NCBI GenBank assembly: GCA_020746875.1 | Contig: JAGTJL010000005.1 | Span: 62,001-126,000 of the forward strand | Origin: Rhexocercosporidium sp. MPI-PUGE-AT-0058 | Lineage: Eukaryota; Ascomycota; Leotiomycetes; Helotiales | Direction of reading: 5' to 3' | Length of the DNA: 64,000 bases | In this document: piece by piece, positions 43,447 through 55,101 of the stretch | Layout: each line of letters starts with the position of its first letter | How positions within the stretch are numbered: position 1 is the stretch's first letter | Position numbers and translations under genes: made by a program | The notes under the pieces: model-generated | Databases searched by the model: none | What the model was told of the DNA's origin: nothing | What the model saw: the letters and a program-made list of their open reading frames with translations, nothing else

Positions 43447-46400
43447 TTTTGGAGTTTTCGGCGATTCTTGTGAAACTTTTCCTGTCCACAGAGAGAAGCG
43501 AAAATATTTGGAAATGATAACAAGGAAAATAATCGAAAGAAAGGAGTGGAAGGCGAGTCTAGCTCAAAGCACAGATACGAAATAATGCCAGCACAACAAA
43601 ATAAGATCAACGTGGAGAGGGCGATCACAAGTAGAAGAACAAACCCGATCTGCGAAAGCCGCCTAGAAATCGGGTGCATTTTAGATGGTGTGAAACCCGT
43701 TAGGCCTGAAGCAAGCGTTAAATCCCCACAACTGATGCTATCCGTCATATGAGACGACATACTAGCGAGGATGTACCCGGTTTTCGTTTTGAAGGTTGAG
43801 ATGGCATAGTGTTAGGGCAGCGGTGGAGAGTTACCGGAGAGTGGAGGGGCATGGCGAGTGCGTTTGAGAGGGGAAACGCCGGGCGTTATCAGATGGCATT
43901 TGGCACGCGGCCAGAAGGTTTGGAAAAAGAGACTTTGCCAGATGACAAGAATAGCTTGTGTCAATTGGGAGGAAGCTGAATCGAGCAGTTTGTGTGAAGA
44001 CCTGATCTTATGCTTCTAAATGCTCACTTGCCCATGCACTCATCTCGCGGATTCGTGAATAGCAGAATATCAGATGCGAAGTCGCGAGGAGATCAGACCT
44101 GTGATAAGATCTGCTGATATGAGGAAGAAGATCAAAAAGTGGTATGCACTATCGCAGATACCTTTGCGGGGTCATTGGCCAGATCTCGAAGGTCTCAAAC
44201 CTCGCAAGCCTCAAGTTTGAAACTCTACAGCACCAATCAGTGAAGCTTGTCCACAAGTCGATCCAAGCTCAATAGGGTTGTATTATCTGCGTTTGTCTCG
44301 CAATTGAGATCTTGGGGTCTGCGGGCTATTTTTGGACTTTCCTTTTCCGAAAACAAAGGTTGAGATGTACTTGTTACTTCTAGAAATGTCGAGTGTGGGA
44401 GGAGAGGAGGGGGTCCAGGGCCTCGCTTAAATTAGCCTAAGTCTCATTATTGTTCTGGACGTCGCCAACTTCTAAGGTTGTATACCCATCTCGTCGAAAC
44501 TGCAACTAAAGGTATGAGAGTAGGCTTTTCTAGAGTCAGGCTACAGCTGTTCAGCACCCTCGCGTACAACTCGACAGCTTCGCATCTTCGCTGGCGACTC
44601 AACAGTGCATGAGCTGAATGAGAAAGCCGTGCCAGAAACCTCCACGCAATTGGCGCTCCCAATTGAGAACATCGAACGAAAATCAGATGGATATGCTCAC
44701 CTCAGAAAACTCACATTCTGAAGTCTCGAGGAGCTGCAGGAACCACTGTAGAGCGAAGCAGGCTCTCCACCGCGAAGCTTATACAGATCTCTATAAGCAT
44801 ATTGAGGCAGCCTGATCCGAAATAGAAGTCTGGCTTGGTTGGGCATGCAGATGCAAGGGGAATCTTGAAGAGCGGCACAAGGTGGTGAGTTTGGTTTGAT
44901 GTCGTGTGGAGTTGTGATATCCCATTCTGGTGCGTTCTGGGGAGAAAAAGTCTGTGTGGTGGCCGGGAGAAGATGTTTCCGCCCTCACACTGCTGACCAA
45001 GCGACAACGCCCAGTCAAAAGACTACTTCTAGCCTTGCTTTACTGAGCCACGGGCCACCGGCGCATCCCGCTCCCCACTAACCTTATTTTGATGGGTTTT
45101 GGTATCACAACACCATGTTCCTGTGCCCCTCGAATCCTCGTCGACTATCCATGGTAAGAAAGTCTCCCATCCGCCGCCTCTACCATATGAGCATTCTCTG
45201 ACGTACTGTACGATAGTTCATCCTGCCGTCCACTCTGCAGCGCCTCCTTAATATCCTGCCGCTCCCTGCAGCATGCAACAACATATTCAACTATCTCACG
45301 ACTTCTCGTCTCGACCCTGGCCCTCACAGACCTCCCATATGATGGCTCTGCCGCTCGACGACATCTATCTAATTCTCGCACTGTATCTACTTCCTCGAGT
45401 CGGGTCGACTCCGGTAGCCACATCTTCATCAGTCATTCATGACCTGCTGTATTCCCGTATCAGTCAAATATCAGTCAGCCCTGATGGCTTCTACAGCATC
45501 CAAATCGGGCAGCAAGTACTGTACCCAGGATACTAAACTGGGCTTTGTCTAGTCTCTCTGATTCTCGTCTGAACCTTTATTGCCCATCTTGCCTTTATGC
45601 CGCAGGATTGCTGCCGCCAGAATTTCTCACGATCGTCCAATGTTCCTTGGACCTGCAACATTCCGGGGGCAGATCCCTGATTTAGGCAATGTAGAAGATC
45701 TACTGTCAATACCGGTAGGGCAGTTTAATATATTTTGTACTCCAAGGACCCCTCCCCCTCCCCCTCTGCTTTTGGGTAGTGCCCTGAGCCTCGTGGAAAA
45801 CACCCCATGCTACCCTAGGCTTGCTATTAGTCCCAATGAGGCTTGTGTGTCTACCATAATATGATTCTACAGGACACAGTTCGATAGAATAATTTGTTTT
45901 TGGGGTCCTGGAGTATTTGACAACCAATTGTCGTCAGCCGTTCACCACATACATCGTGCTTCGGGCGTCAAGTAAGTCGATACCGCGAATCCTTTTCGTG
46001 AGTACGAGATCGTTCAATACACCCAGGCATGTCTCAGATTCGTCAGCATCCTTCTTTCAGTAAATGAGACAAGTTCAACCTTTCCTGGAGCGTTTGAGTG
46101 GGATGAGCGTAGTCCAATACCTTTGCGCACTTCCATTGTTGCAATACTAGCCTTGAATTTCCGCAATTCATGATTAATTGTCGGCTTTCTTGATAGCGTC
46201 TCACTCTCTTTGAATTTAAACCCCATTCCCCAAAAAGGGGTTTTGCCAAACGATTATCGAGACCCCTGAGTGATACGTGAGCTCAAGGGTGTCAATGTTG
46301 TGTGGCATAGACAGGAACCATTCCTCCTTCTCCGCCCTCTCATTTCATATAAGTGTATGTCCATACGAAGACACGGCTTCAATTGATCTCATCTTTGGCA

Positions 46401-46841
46401 TGCCTTCCGTTTCTAGCCACGTCCACCCATGAGCATCTCAATTGAGGATGTTCGTCCGTTCGGTACCGCAGACGGTGAACTGGTGTGGATCAAAGTGGCG
46501 CCCTTTCTCCTGCAGCCAGAGCAAACTATTGAAAGATATCCTAGGCGCCTCTTTACGACGAGGTCAAGGTGATATTTTCCAGAGAAACCGTCAGCTTACT
46601 CTCTCCTCAAATCTCTTTCCGCGATGGATTGGTCATGTTCCGTGTCTTCTTCCTTGACGGTGCGTTTTGAGAATGTGAAGGCTTGAAGCAGCTGTTGATC
46701 ATGAAAGCTTTGCCGTCAGTGCAGCAAGATGATTACAGTTCAAAGGAGTGCAGTTGTTGTGGTGGAGGTGCGGACCGGAAAAAGACGGATTGATCTAAGA
46801 AAGAACCATCCTTCAGAGATTTTCAGGTAGGATTCCGAGTC
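43447..46841. other. Long spacer with a possible small inverted-repeat element
   Basis: 3.4 kb without a supported gene. Short open frames on both strands carry no motif. A pyrimidine-rich patch (CCTCCCCCTCCCCCTC) lies near 45750-45766 inside the small element described separately. Confidence 0.5.
45738..45915. mobile_element. Possible 178-bp MITE-like element
   Basis: TACTCCAAGGACCCC at 45738-45752 is an imperfect inverted copy of the sequence at 45902-45915 (GGGGTCCTGGAGTA), and a 4-bp TTTG flanks both sides (45734-45737 and 45916-45919). No coding capacity. Short ends and a 4-bp duplication can arise by chance. Confidence 0.3.
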
Positions 46842-46849
46842 TATATAAG
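46842..46849 (+). promoter_or_regulatory. TATA box of the laccase gene
   Basis: TATATAAG, about 124 bp upstream of the laccase ATG, with the octamer repeat and a pyrimidine-rich leader in between. One of the few clear TATA boxes in the window, consistent with an inducible gene. Confidence 0.55.
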
Positions 46850-46892
46850 ATGGAAGGAATCCAATCGACATTTTGTTTCTTCTCGCCAACAA

Positions 46893-46920
46893 GCTTCCAG
46901 GCTTCCAGGCTTCCAGGCTT
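46893..46920 (+). repeat. Octamer tandem repeat in the laccase leader
   Basis: GCTTCCAG is repeated three and a half times directly downstream of the TATA box, in the expected 5' untranslated region. Confidence 0.75.
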
Positions 46921-46972
46921 AACTTCTACTTACCACCCTCTTTTACACCTACCTGTCCCAAAATTACCTCAA

Positions 46973-49212
46973 ATGTTCTCGATGTGGTCCCTCTCCGCTC
47001 TCGGTACCCTCGTGTCGGGCTTGGTCCTTGCGGAGCGCATCTTTGCAGCTCCAACCTGCAACACTCCTTCCAACCGTGCTTGTTGGAGTCCTGGCTTCAA
47101 TATCAATACTGATTGGGAAGCTAGCACTCCTTCGGGGACAATCCGAACTGTAGGCCATTCTCGGTACTTCGATGCGAACGTCTCTGACTCTGGCAGTATA
47201 CCTTCACAGTCACAGAGATTGACAATTGGGTTGGTCCTGATGGTGCAATCAAGAAGAAGGCCATGCTGATCAACGGTATTACTCCCCGCTTCCAATTTTA
47301 TGGACCTGTAGTTAACATTCAGACCAGGTGCATTCCCGGGTATGTTTTCCATGTCCAAAAAAACCAACTCACCACTGATATTGTGTGTGTAAAGGCCCTG
47401 TCATCAAAGCTGGTAAGCCCGATATCTCATGAGTTACTTAGACTCTTGCTGACATAAATCTAGATTGGGGTGACACCATCAACGTGAATGTCATCAATTC
47501 CATGACCACCAATGGGTGAGAGATCAAGTTTTGCGAATCAGGAATGTCCGTCTCTGACTCAAACAGAACTTCCATTCACTGGCATGGGTTCCGACAGCTT
47601 AACAATTGCATCAATGATGGCGCCAATGGCGTCACTGAATGTCCAATACCCCCGGGAAGTTCCAAAACTTATTCTTTCCGAGCCACTCAGTACGGGACAT
47701 CTTGGTAAGTTTCGGTCTTCACCAGGGCAGGCATTGCTTATGACTTCTTCAGGTATCACTCTCATTTCGGATCGCAATATGCAAACGGTGTTTCAGGAGC
47801 TATTCAGATCAACGGACCTGCATCGTTGCCATACGATATCGATCTCGGGGTCTTCCCCATCACGGACTGGTATTACGGTGCCGCAGATCAGATCCAACTT
47901 CGTGTGAATGACCGCAACAATCCTTTCATCCCCAATGCTCCCGGATCTCCTCCTGCGAGTGACAACGTTCTGTTTAACGGCTCCAACATCAATCCATCCG
48001 GGCCGGGAGGGACCTACTACAAAGTTGGGCTCACTGCCAATAAGCGTCATCTCCTCCGCATCATCAACCCTTCTGTTGAAAATACTTTCTCGGTCTCGCT
48101 CGTTGGACACTCCATGACAGTTGTTGCTGCCGACTTTGTCCCAGTTAATGCTTTCACAACAAACTCGCTATTCCTTGGCATTGGCCAGAGATACGACGTG
48201 ACAATCGAAGGCAACCAGCCTGTTGGAAACTATTGGTTCAATGTCACCTTCTCTAATCCGATCTGCGGCAGATCAAACAACGCAAATCCAGCTGCGATCT
48301 TCCGCTATGCTGGTGCTCCAAACACCAACCCTACAGTACCAGGTACCTCTCCTGCTGACCCCGCATGCCAGGATCAAACCAACTTCACACCGATTGTCAC
48401 ACGTACAGCTCCTATTGCATCTTTCACTCCATCGGCGAATGATCTGCCAGTCACCTTCGACGTCAACGGTGATGCAACGAGTGTCAAGTGGAAAGTTAAC
48501 AACTCGGCAATCAGAGTTGACTGGTCCAAGCCAACTTTACAGTATGTCCTAGAGGGGAACAGTTCCTATCCGCGGGAGGGAAATATCATTCAATTGCCTA
48601 ATTCTAATGTGGTAATTTTCAAGCGCAAGCTCCGCCTTATAATTGCATACTAATGATCCGGCTTAGTGGAGCATCTGGCTCATCGAGAACATATCTCCTG
48701 TCCCTGTAAGATGTCCTTCTTAATTCCACTTACGATTTTGGTTGAACACGCATCTAACATCCGTCTAGCATCCCATGCACTTACATGTGAGTCCACTGAG
48801 ACAGTTGGCTCCCCTAGTCCGCGACCATAGCTAATTATTGTGGAAGGGCCATGACTTCCTCATCCTTGGTCGCTCTTCACCGCTCCCTGGTCTCCCAGCC
48901 GGCGCACCACGCCCTTTCAATCCTGCCGTCGACACCGCGAGTCTGCAGACCAACAATCCTCTCCGACGAGATAGTACCATGCTACCTGGTTTCGGCTGGC
49001 TTGTCGTAGCCTTCAAGACCGACAACCCAGGTTCTTGGCTCTTTCATTGTCACATCGCCTGGCACGTGTCTCAGGGTCTGAGCGTGCAGTATTTGGAGCG
49101 ATTGAACAATATTCCCACCGCGATGACTTTGGCCACCATCACACCGAATTGCAATGCATGGAAGAACTGGTATCCCACCGCACCTTTCAAGCAGTATGAT
49201 TCCGGTTTGTAG
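46973..49212 (+). CDS. Secreted laccase (multicopper oxidase), ten exons
   Basis: Exons: 46973-47149, 47197-47275, 47328-47339, 47395-47412, 47464-47515, 47567-47704, 47753-48611, 48667-48705, 48769-48786 and 48847-49212; 585 residues; all introns 47-63 bp and GT-AG. The third exon has only 12 nt; without it ING-AFPGPVIKADWGDT cannot be joined. Secretion signal first (LGTLVSGLVLAERIFA). Copper ligands: SIHWHG, WYHSHFG, HPMHLHGHDF and HCHIAWHVSQGLS, the ten ligands of the type 1 and trinuclear sites. The residue ten after the type 1 Cys is Leu, as in laccases of higher redox potential. The C-terminus DSGL matches the ascomycete C-terminal plug. It oxidises phenols with O2 outside the cell: lignin/phenol breakdown, pigment or detoxification. 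TATA box and octamer repeat upstream. Confidence 0.93.
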
Positions 49213-50947
49213 ATGCAGATGGGTAGGTTAAGTTCTCCAATCGGGCGTTTCTTTATGTATAAGTCTTGCAGGAGTCTTTCTAATCCTGGCTAGTCTAGTC
49301 TCCCTTGGGATTCTGTTTTCTTTGTAAGGCGAGTTGACAGAGCGGGTGCACGAAAAATATGGAGGTCTCAAAACGCTTCACTTGCCTCATCTCGGCAGGC
49401 ATGCCGTTAGGGGATCAACTTAAAATGTTATTAAGCAACGCTACATCAGTATGATCTTATCTATTGTATCAGTTCCAGGATTCCCGGAGCAGGTCAAGCT
49501 CTGCACGTGTTTGGTGACAATTAGAAACTCATCGCTGAATATGGTATGCATTAGTTCTGAAGGTAACGATTTTGGAACTTGAAAACTTTAGGTAGCTAGA
49601 CCGGAGTCTCAACTTGCATTCTGGTACTTGAAACCCCATAACAACATCTCACTTTTGGCCTGTTGGGTTAGATCCATGTACGTGGGATCCTTCGGGAGAA
49701 TATAGGCTGTTGATTGCTGCACAAGTTTGCGACCGTTGGTGTGAAGGCCGGCCCGTATCTCAAGAATTGCTCCGGCATGCACAATCTTAGTAGCTTCCAA
49801 AGTTCGACTTGTCCGAGCTAATTAAATCTTACCTCCTTCCTCTTCTTTCATCCGAACTTTACGTCCAACCGCCAAAACCCCATTATCATATCACCCCACA
49901 TTACACAACAGAACCCACGCGGCACGTTTGGATGCAACGTCGTCACATTAATCCCGACGTCTTGGAGCTTTGGCCTCGTGGAACGGCCTCGTGACTCGGT
50001 GGCTAATATCGGGATATGCACAGTTCGGAAGTCCAATGCTTGGTATTGTCTGTCAGCGTGATGGATACGAAGGATTGCCAAGAATCGCTGATAAGTGATC
50101 TTGGAGTCCCAGACATCTGTCAGTGCGAATCTTGCATTTCGCTGTTGTGGATGTTCGTTCTGCCCTACCTACAAGGTTGTAAGGCTGAATCGAACGGTTC
50201 ATATGTATATGCGAAGCCGGACTTCTGCTGTTTCTCTGGTATCTTATCATCCGTTCTCAAGTCGAAGGCATGTGCTCACAGTAAGTGCTAAGGAGGATCT
50301 CGAGGAATAAGAATCTACATGGTGACCATCCTGTTGAAGGAAAGCGTTCTACCCTCCAATTTCGGATGAGTCTGATGGCATGCTGACGGTAGTTCTCTCT
50401 TATCTTTCATTGATTCACTATTGCACCATCATCAGTTCAAACTTTCAACAGTTGTCGATGCCAGGGTCAAATATTGATTTGATTCTCTCACGAGCAGCAA
50501 ATGAAAGGTGGGAATAGATGTGGCTGCATAGATGAGGAGAGCTCTAGAAGCTTTCCCTCTCAAGTCTGTCTACTACACCAACTTTGACGCCGAATCGGGT
50601 CTATTACCAGTTCAAGTGAATCTTGCAGCCCGACACTGAAAAGCACCAAGCCTTCACAGATCTTGATCACCCTCCATTTGGCTCTCTTCGAGGATTTTTA
50701 GCAGCTTAAGCTCTCATGGTTGAAAATTCAGGTCCAGATCTAGCTCACGAGGGATGCGAACCATTCGCTGGTCAAGCTGTACAGTACATTGTCCTCTTTT
50801 TCTCTGCAGTGAAAAGGTTCCAGCTTTATTCCTCCTTCCATCATGAGACTAGCTCATATTCTGTTTAAATCAGACGGTGACTGGGATACTTCTATAAAGC
50901 GTCATGGTGCCACGACAAAAAGTTGAAACAAGATAGCGCAGACCGAT
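49213..50947. other. Spacer, no gene seen
   Basis: 1.7 kb of ordinary non-coding sequence. A TATAAAG element lies near 50892, about 55 bp upstream of the protease pseudogene ATG. Confidence 0.5.
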
Positions 50948-53900
50948 ATGCTTTTCCTATTTTTCACCCTTGTGGCTCTAGCATCAATCGTCTCAGCTGC
51001 TACTGTCTTAAAAGTTTCTATTCCTACCGCAACTCCTGGAGCATATCCCTTCCCTAAACAGCCTGGACAATCTTCATTCATTATCGAGCTCAAGAGAGAT
51101 ACAGCCCTCAACAAGCGCTCACATGATGAGTTCAGCAAGCGAGCTGCAAACTTGAACCTCGATTACTCAGTGCAACGAGAATTCACCGATGTTGGTCTCT
51201 TCTACGGGCTTTCCATCAAACTCGCTGGAAACACTATACTTGATGAAGTCAACAGTATCCTCAGCTCCATGCCACAAGTCGTCGCCGTCTACCCAATCAT
51301 CGAATCCGCAAACCGGCTCCGGTTCAAGCGGCAGGGAATCTCACATGGGCTGGCATCAAAGTAGATGCTGCTCTCAATCAAACATGGATACCCATCGATT
51401 CCAGCCCGGTGCTTCCTCACATCACACGAACGATGGACACCACCGTGGCGCTCAAAATGGCCGATGTTGATAAACTTCATGCTCTTGGGATAAAAGGCAA
51501 AGGTATGAAGATTGCATTTGTGGACACTGGAATTGATTACACGCATCCGTCTCTCGGAGGCGGGTTCGGCCCAGGATTCAAAGTTGCTGGAGGATTTGGA
51601 TTTGTTCAAGATAGTTGGGATGGTGGTCGAAGGGAGCCTATCATGAGTCCAAGTCCGCTCACCACTTGCTACGAAGGAGGTCATGGTACATATGAGGCAG
51701 GTAAGTTTGTCTCCGTCCTATTCAATGTCTTGCTAATGGCTTTAAGGAATCGCTGGAATGATAGACCATCCCAACATGGGATTTGGTTTGGTTGGAGTTG
51801 CCCAGAGGCATGACTATACATGTACCGAGTCTTCAGTTGTGCCTATGACTACACCGACGACGATATCACCGTGGCTGCAATGATCAGAGCCGCGAATGAT
51901 GGAGTGGACGTGATCAGCATGTCCTTAGGCTCTCTCAATCTATTCCAAGGAGCAACTCCCTACACATCCCTCGTGAACGCCATCACTTCTCGAGGAATTG
52001 CTGTTGTGGCTGCCAACGGAAATGATGGGGACATTGGAACATATGGACAATCGACTCCAGCCAGCGTCAGTACCGCACTTGCTGTCGGATCCGTCACGAA
52101 CCTCAAGTTTCCGTCGGGATACACTGCATCAGGGTCCGATGGCAGCAGCTACGAGTACTCTTCTGTTTGGCCTTTGAAACTCCCATCAACCTTGTCTGTA
52201 CATTCACACGGTGTTCTGTGCACGCAGTCAGCATGGGCCAATACAGCAGCAGCTTACAACAAGGATCCGGCCAATATTATTGTCATTGCTGGAGTGACTC
52301 GTAGTTGTTCTCTGTCAGCTCACATGAGCGGTGCAGCATTCTATGGAATCCGATACCTGATCGCTTACAACATCGAGCAAGATCCTGTTAGTCAAGACAG
52401 CGAACTTCAGATTCCGTTCGAGGTGACTACTCTGATTGTAGATCCTCGAGCTGGGGCGAGCATTCTCAGAAAACTCAAGCTTGGAAGTATTTACAAGATG
52501 AGCTTCATGGACCCGACGGTGAAAAGTGTGAGATTGACCACTGGCGGAATGACGAGTAACTTCTCCTCATTTGGTCCAACTTGGGATACCGTTGCATTGA
52601 AGCCACAGCTAAGTGAGTGCTTCTCTGTTATAACCTGCTAGGTAATGCTGACTCAAGTCTAGGTGCTCCTGGTGGAAAAATTCTGTCAATTTGGCCGTTG
52701 GGACCTTATGGTGGATATGCAATCATCTCCGGAACCTCGATGGCAACCCCATTTGTTGCTGCCTGCTATGCCTTAGTCAGATCTCAAAATCTCGGTCTCT
52801 CTGTTCAGCAGGTAATCAGTCGCATGCAATCCACATCCGAACCAATGCCTTATGTCTACGACCACTCATTTCTATCTACCGTCGCTGGTCAAGGAGCAGG
52901 AATGGTCAATCCATACAAAGCCATCACTTACAAAACCACCATCACGCCATCACAACTCGAGCTCAAAGATCTGTTCATATTCGAGAATGTCCCTCAAGCA
53001 ATCAGAATTAACAACGCATCGCCCAAAGCCAAGACATACACCATCAAACACCAAGGAGCTGGATATGCCGAATTCTTCCCATATCCAGATATCCTCGAAT
53101 CAGGTGCTGTAAATGCGTACGGACAGCCCTAATATCCTATCTACGGTTCTACTTCATTCGATGTCACCACAGTCATCATTGCTGCTGGAGGGTTTTACAA
53201 GCTCGCTGTGAAGTTCTCCCCGCCAACACTCACGCCTCCTCGGATCCAGAAAGTCCCAGTCTTCTCGGGTTTCATCCAAATTTCAACCAGCGGCGAAGAT
53301 TTCACTGTACCCTACCTTGGCCTGCCATACGACAAACGCAAATCTAGCGCCATCGACCTAGGCAACGTGACGATCTTCGGCGGTGTGGAAGAGCACAAAT
53401 GCGCAAAACCATGTGTCTTCAACTACCCAGGTCTATACGATGACAACGCAACATTGAACGTGAAGATTAACACGCAGTTCGAGACATACAACCTCACCAA
53501 GTGGGAATTTCCTAACATCTATGTCAACTTGTTGACTGGCGGTGCTGATTTCGAAGTTCATGTCCTGCCTGGAAATACCACATTTGTACCTACGCATTAC
53601 GGCTATGATCCAAACGTTGAGACCAAGTATTACCAGGATCCTAATCATACGCCGCATGATACGTTCAGGGGCGTTCCGAGCTATGGGTGGGTGCCTGATA
53701 GGTCACAGTTCAACAACGCTGGGCCTTCGGAGACCAAGTACAATTTTCTGCCTTTCACGACGACTGTGACTTTCTCTGGGGTGAGTTTCATCTTTGTACA
53801 TACTGAGATGTTGGAGGCATCTTGCTGACTTTTGATAGGCGCTGTGTACTTCCATGACTATGATGGAGAGCACTGGGGTGAGTATTTGCCCAATGGAGAT

Positions 53901-54014
53901 TATCGGATTGTGATCTCGGTATTGAAACCTGGCGTTGCAGAGTGGGATGATGCGGGTTGGGAACATTGGCTGAGTCCTATGATTAGACTTGAGGGTGATT
54001 GGGCTAATGCGTGA
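50948..54014 (+). pseudogene. Secreted subtilisin-like (S8) protease, inactivated
   Basis: Order of parts: signal peptide (MLFLFFTLVALASIVSA), I9-type prodomain (SSFIIELKRD), and the S8 domain with Asp (IAFVDTGIDYTHPSLGG), His (GGHGTYEAG) and Ser (AIISGTSMATPFVA) boxes all kept; a PA-type insert (HGVLCTQSAWANTAAAYN); an Fn3-like C-terminal part. Three normal introns remain (51701-51746, 52613-52662, 53781-53838). Breaks: a shift near 51345 before AGIKVDAALNQTWIP; a shift near 51801 just before a TGA at 51811; a TAA at 53130; and a TG duplication right after the last acceptor (near 53843). The TAA could be a CAA-to-TAA change. Several independent breaks mean it no longer makes the full enzyme, although the active-site codons look conserved, so inactivation is probably recent. 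Confidence 0.85.
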
Positions 54015-55101
54015 GCTTTGTGGAAACGAGAGAGTGAGTGAGGATGGCGGAGTTGCTTCAATTTCAAGGACCAGTTTCTTTCGTGTGGTTTTGCATTCGG
54101 AAAGACGTAGATATTACGTATATTTAACAAGGGGTGATTCCCGTATTCCCGAAACAAAATTTATCTTTCACCTTGAATGTTTACTTCGGTTGAAATAAAC
54201 TCTTCATCTTGACCTGCCAAGCCTGCATGCTCGCCAGAACAAAACTTTCAATGAGAGAAACCACCCCCGCTCCCCGCCCCACTCCCCCTCCCTAGATGTC
54301 TAAAATACAAGCAGTAATAGTTAGTTACCTTGCGGACGTAAATTAACCACTAAGATATTGACAAATAAGAAGCATGTCAGATTGTTCTCCTCGCAAGAGT
54401 GGGCTTCGGTGCGGAAAAATCGCCAAGCTCGGAGATAAATTCCGGGAATGCTTAATCTCGAAGCTTAAAAAAGCAAAGCTTCCAAGGGCGGCTCCAACAA
54501 ATCTAGACATCTCTTCACACTCTCAAAGTGCGCAGATGTGCCACTCATCTCCATTGTGTGATGCACATATCGAATCATCACTCCACACCCATCACCAGTT
54601 GTTCTGTTGACCTTCCTATTCGAGCCGAGCTTGAACTCTTTCTATGCGCGTCGACATCATCTATCTTTCTTCCCCTCCCCTCCCCTCCCCCCTCCCCGGC
54701 CTGCTAGAACGCACGAAGAATGGGGGTTCTCACTAGGTGTCACTGAACAATTACTTGAGATCGACAGAAGAGGTCGCAGTGATTGGCAGGATGGACGACT
54801 GTCGATAACAACTTTACTACCCGCAAGCCGTCGTTGGTGGCTATTTCGAGGATCAGCATCGACGACACATGGCTACTGTCTGGTACCGTCCATGAGATAG
54901 GGAAGTGGTATTTATAGTATTCGAGAGAATTCTCTCTCGTCCTTTTGTTGCAATGTCCCTGCACCTCATTGTCCCACCTTGTGTCCAATCCTTTTATGTT
55001 CCTAGTTCTTCGTCATTTTCCGACCTGTAGTGAAATTTAGATATTCATTTACCCCGCATGAGGATACCGCCACACAGCAGGAAAGGCAAATAACATACAA
55101 A
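54015..55101. other. Spacer with C-rich tracts
   Basis: No gene. C-rich runs near 54265-54295 and a CCCCT repeat near 54672-54700. Ends in the leader of the permease gene. Confidence 0.5.
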
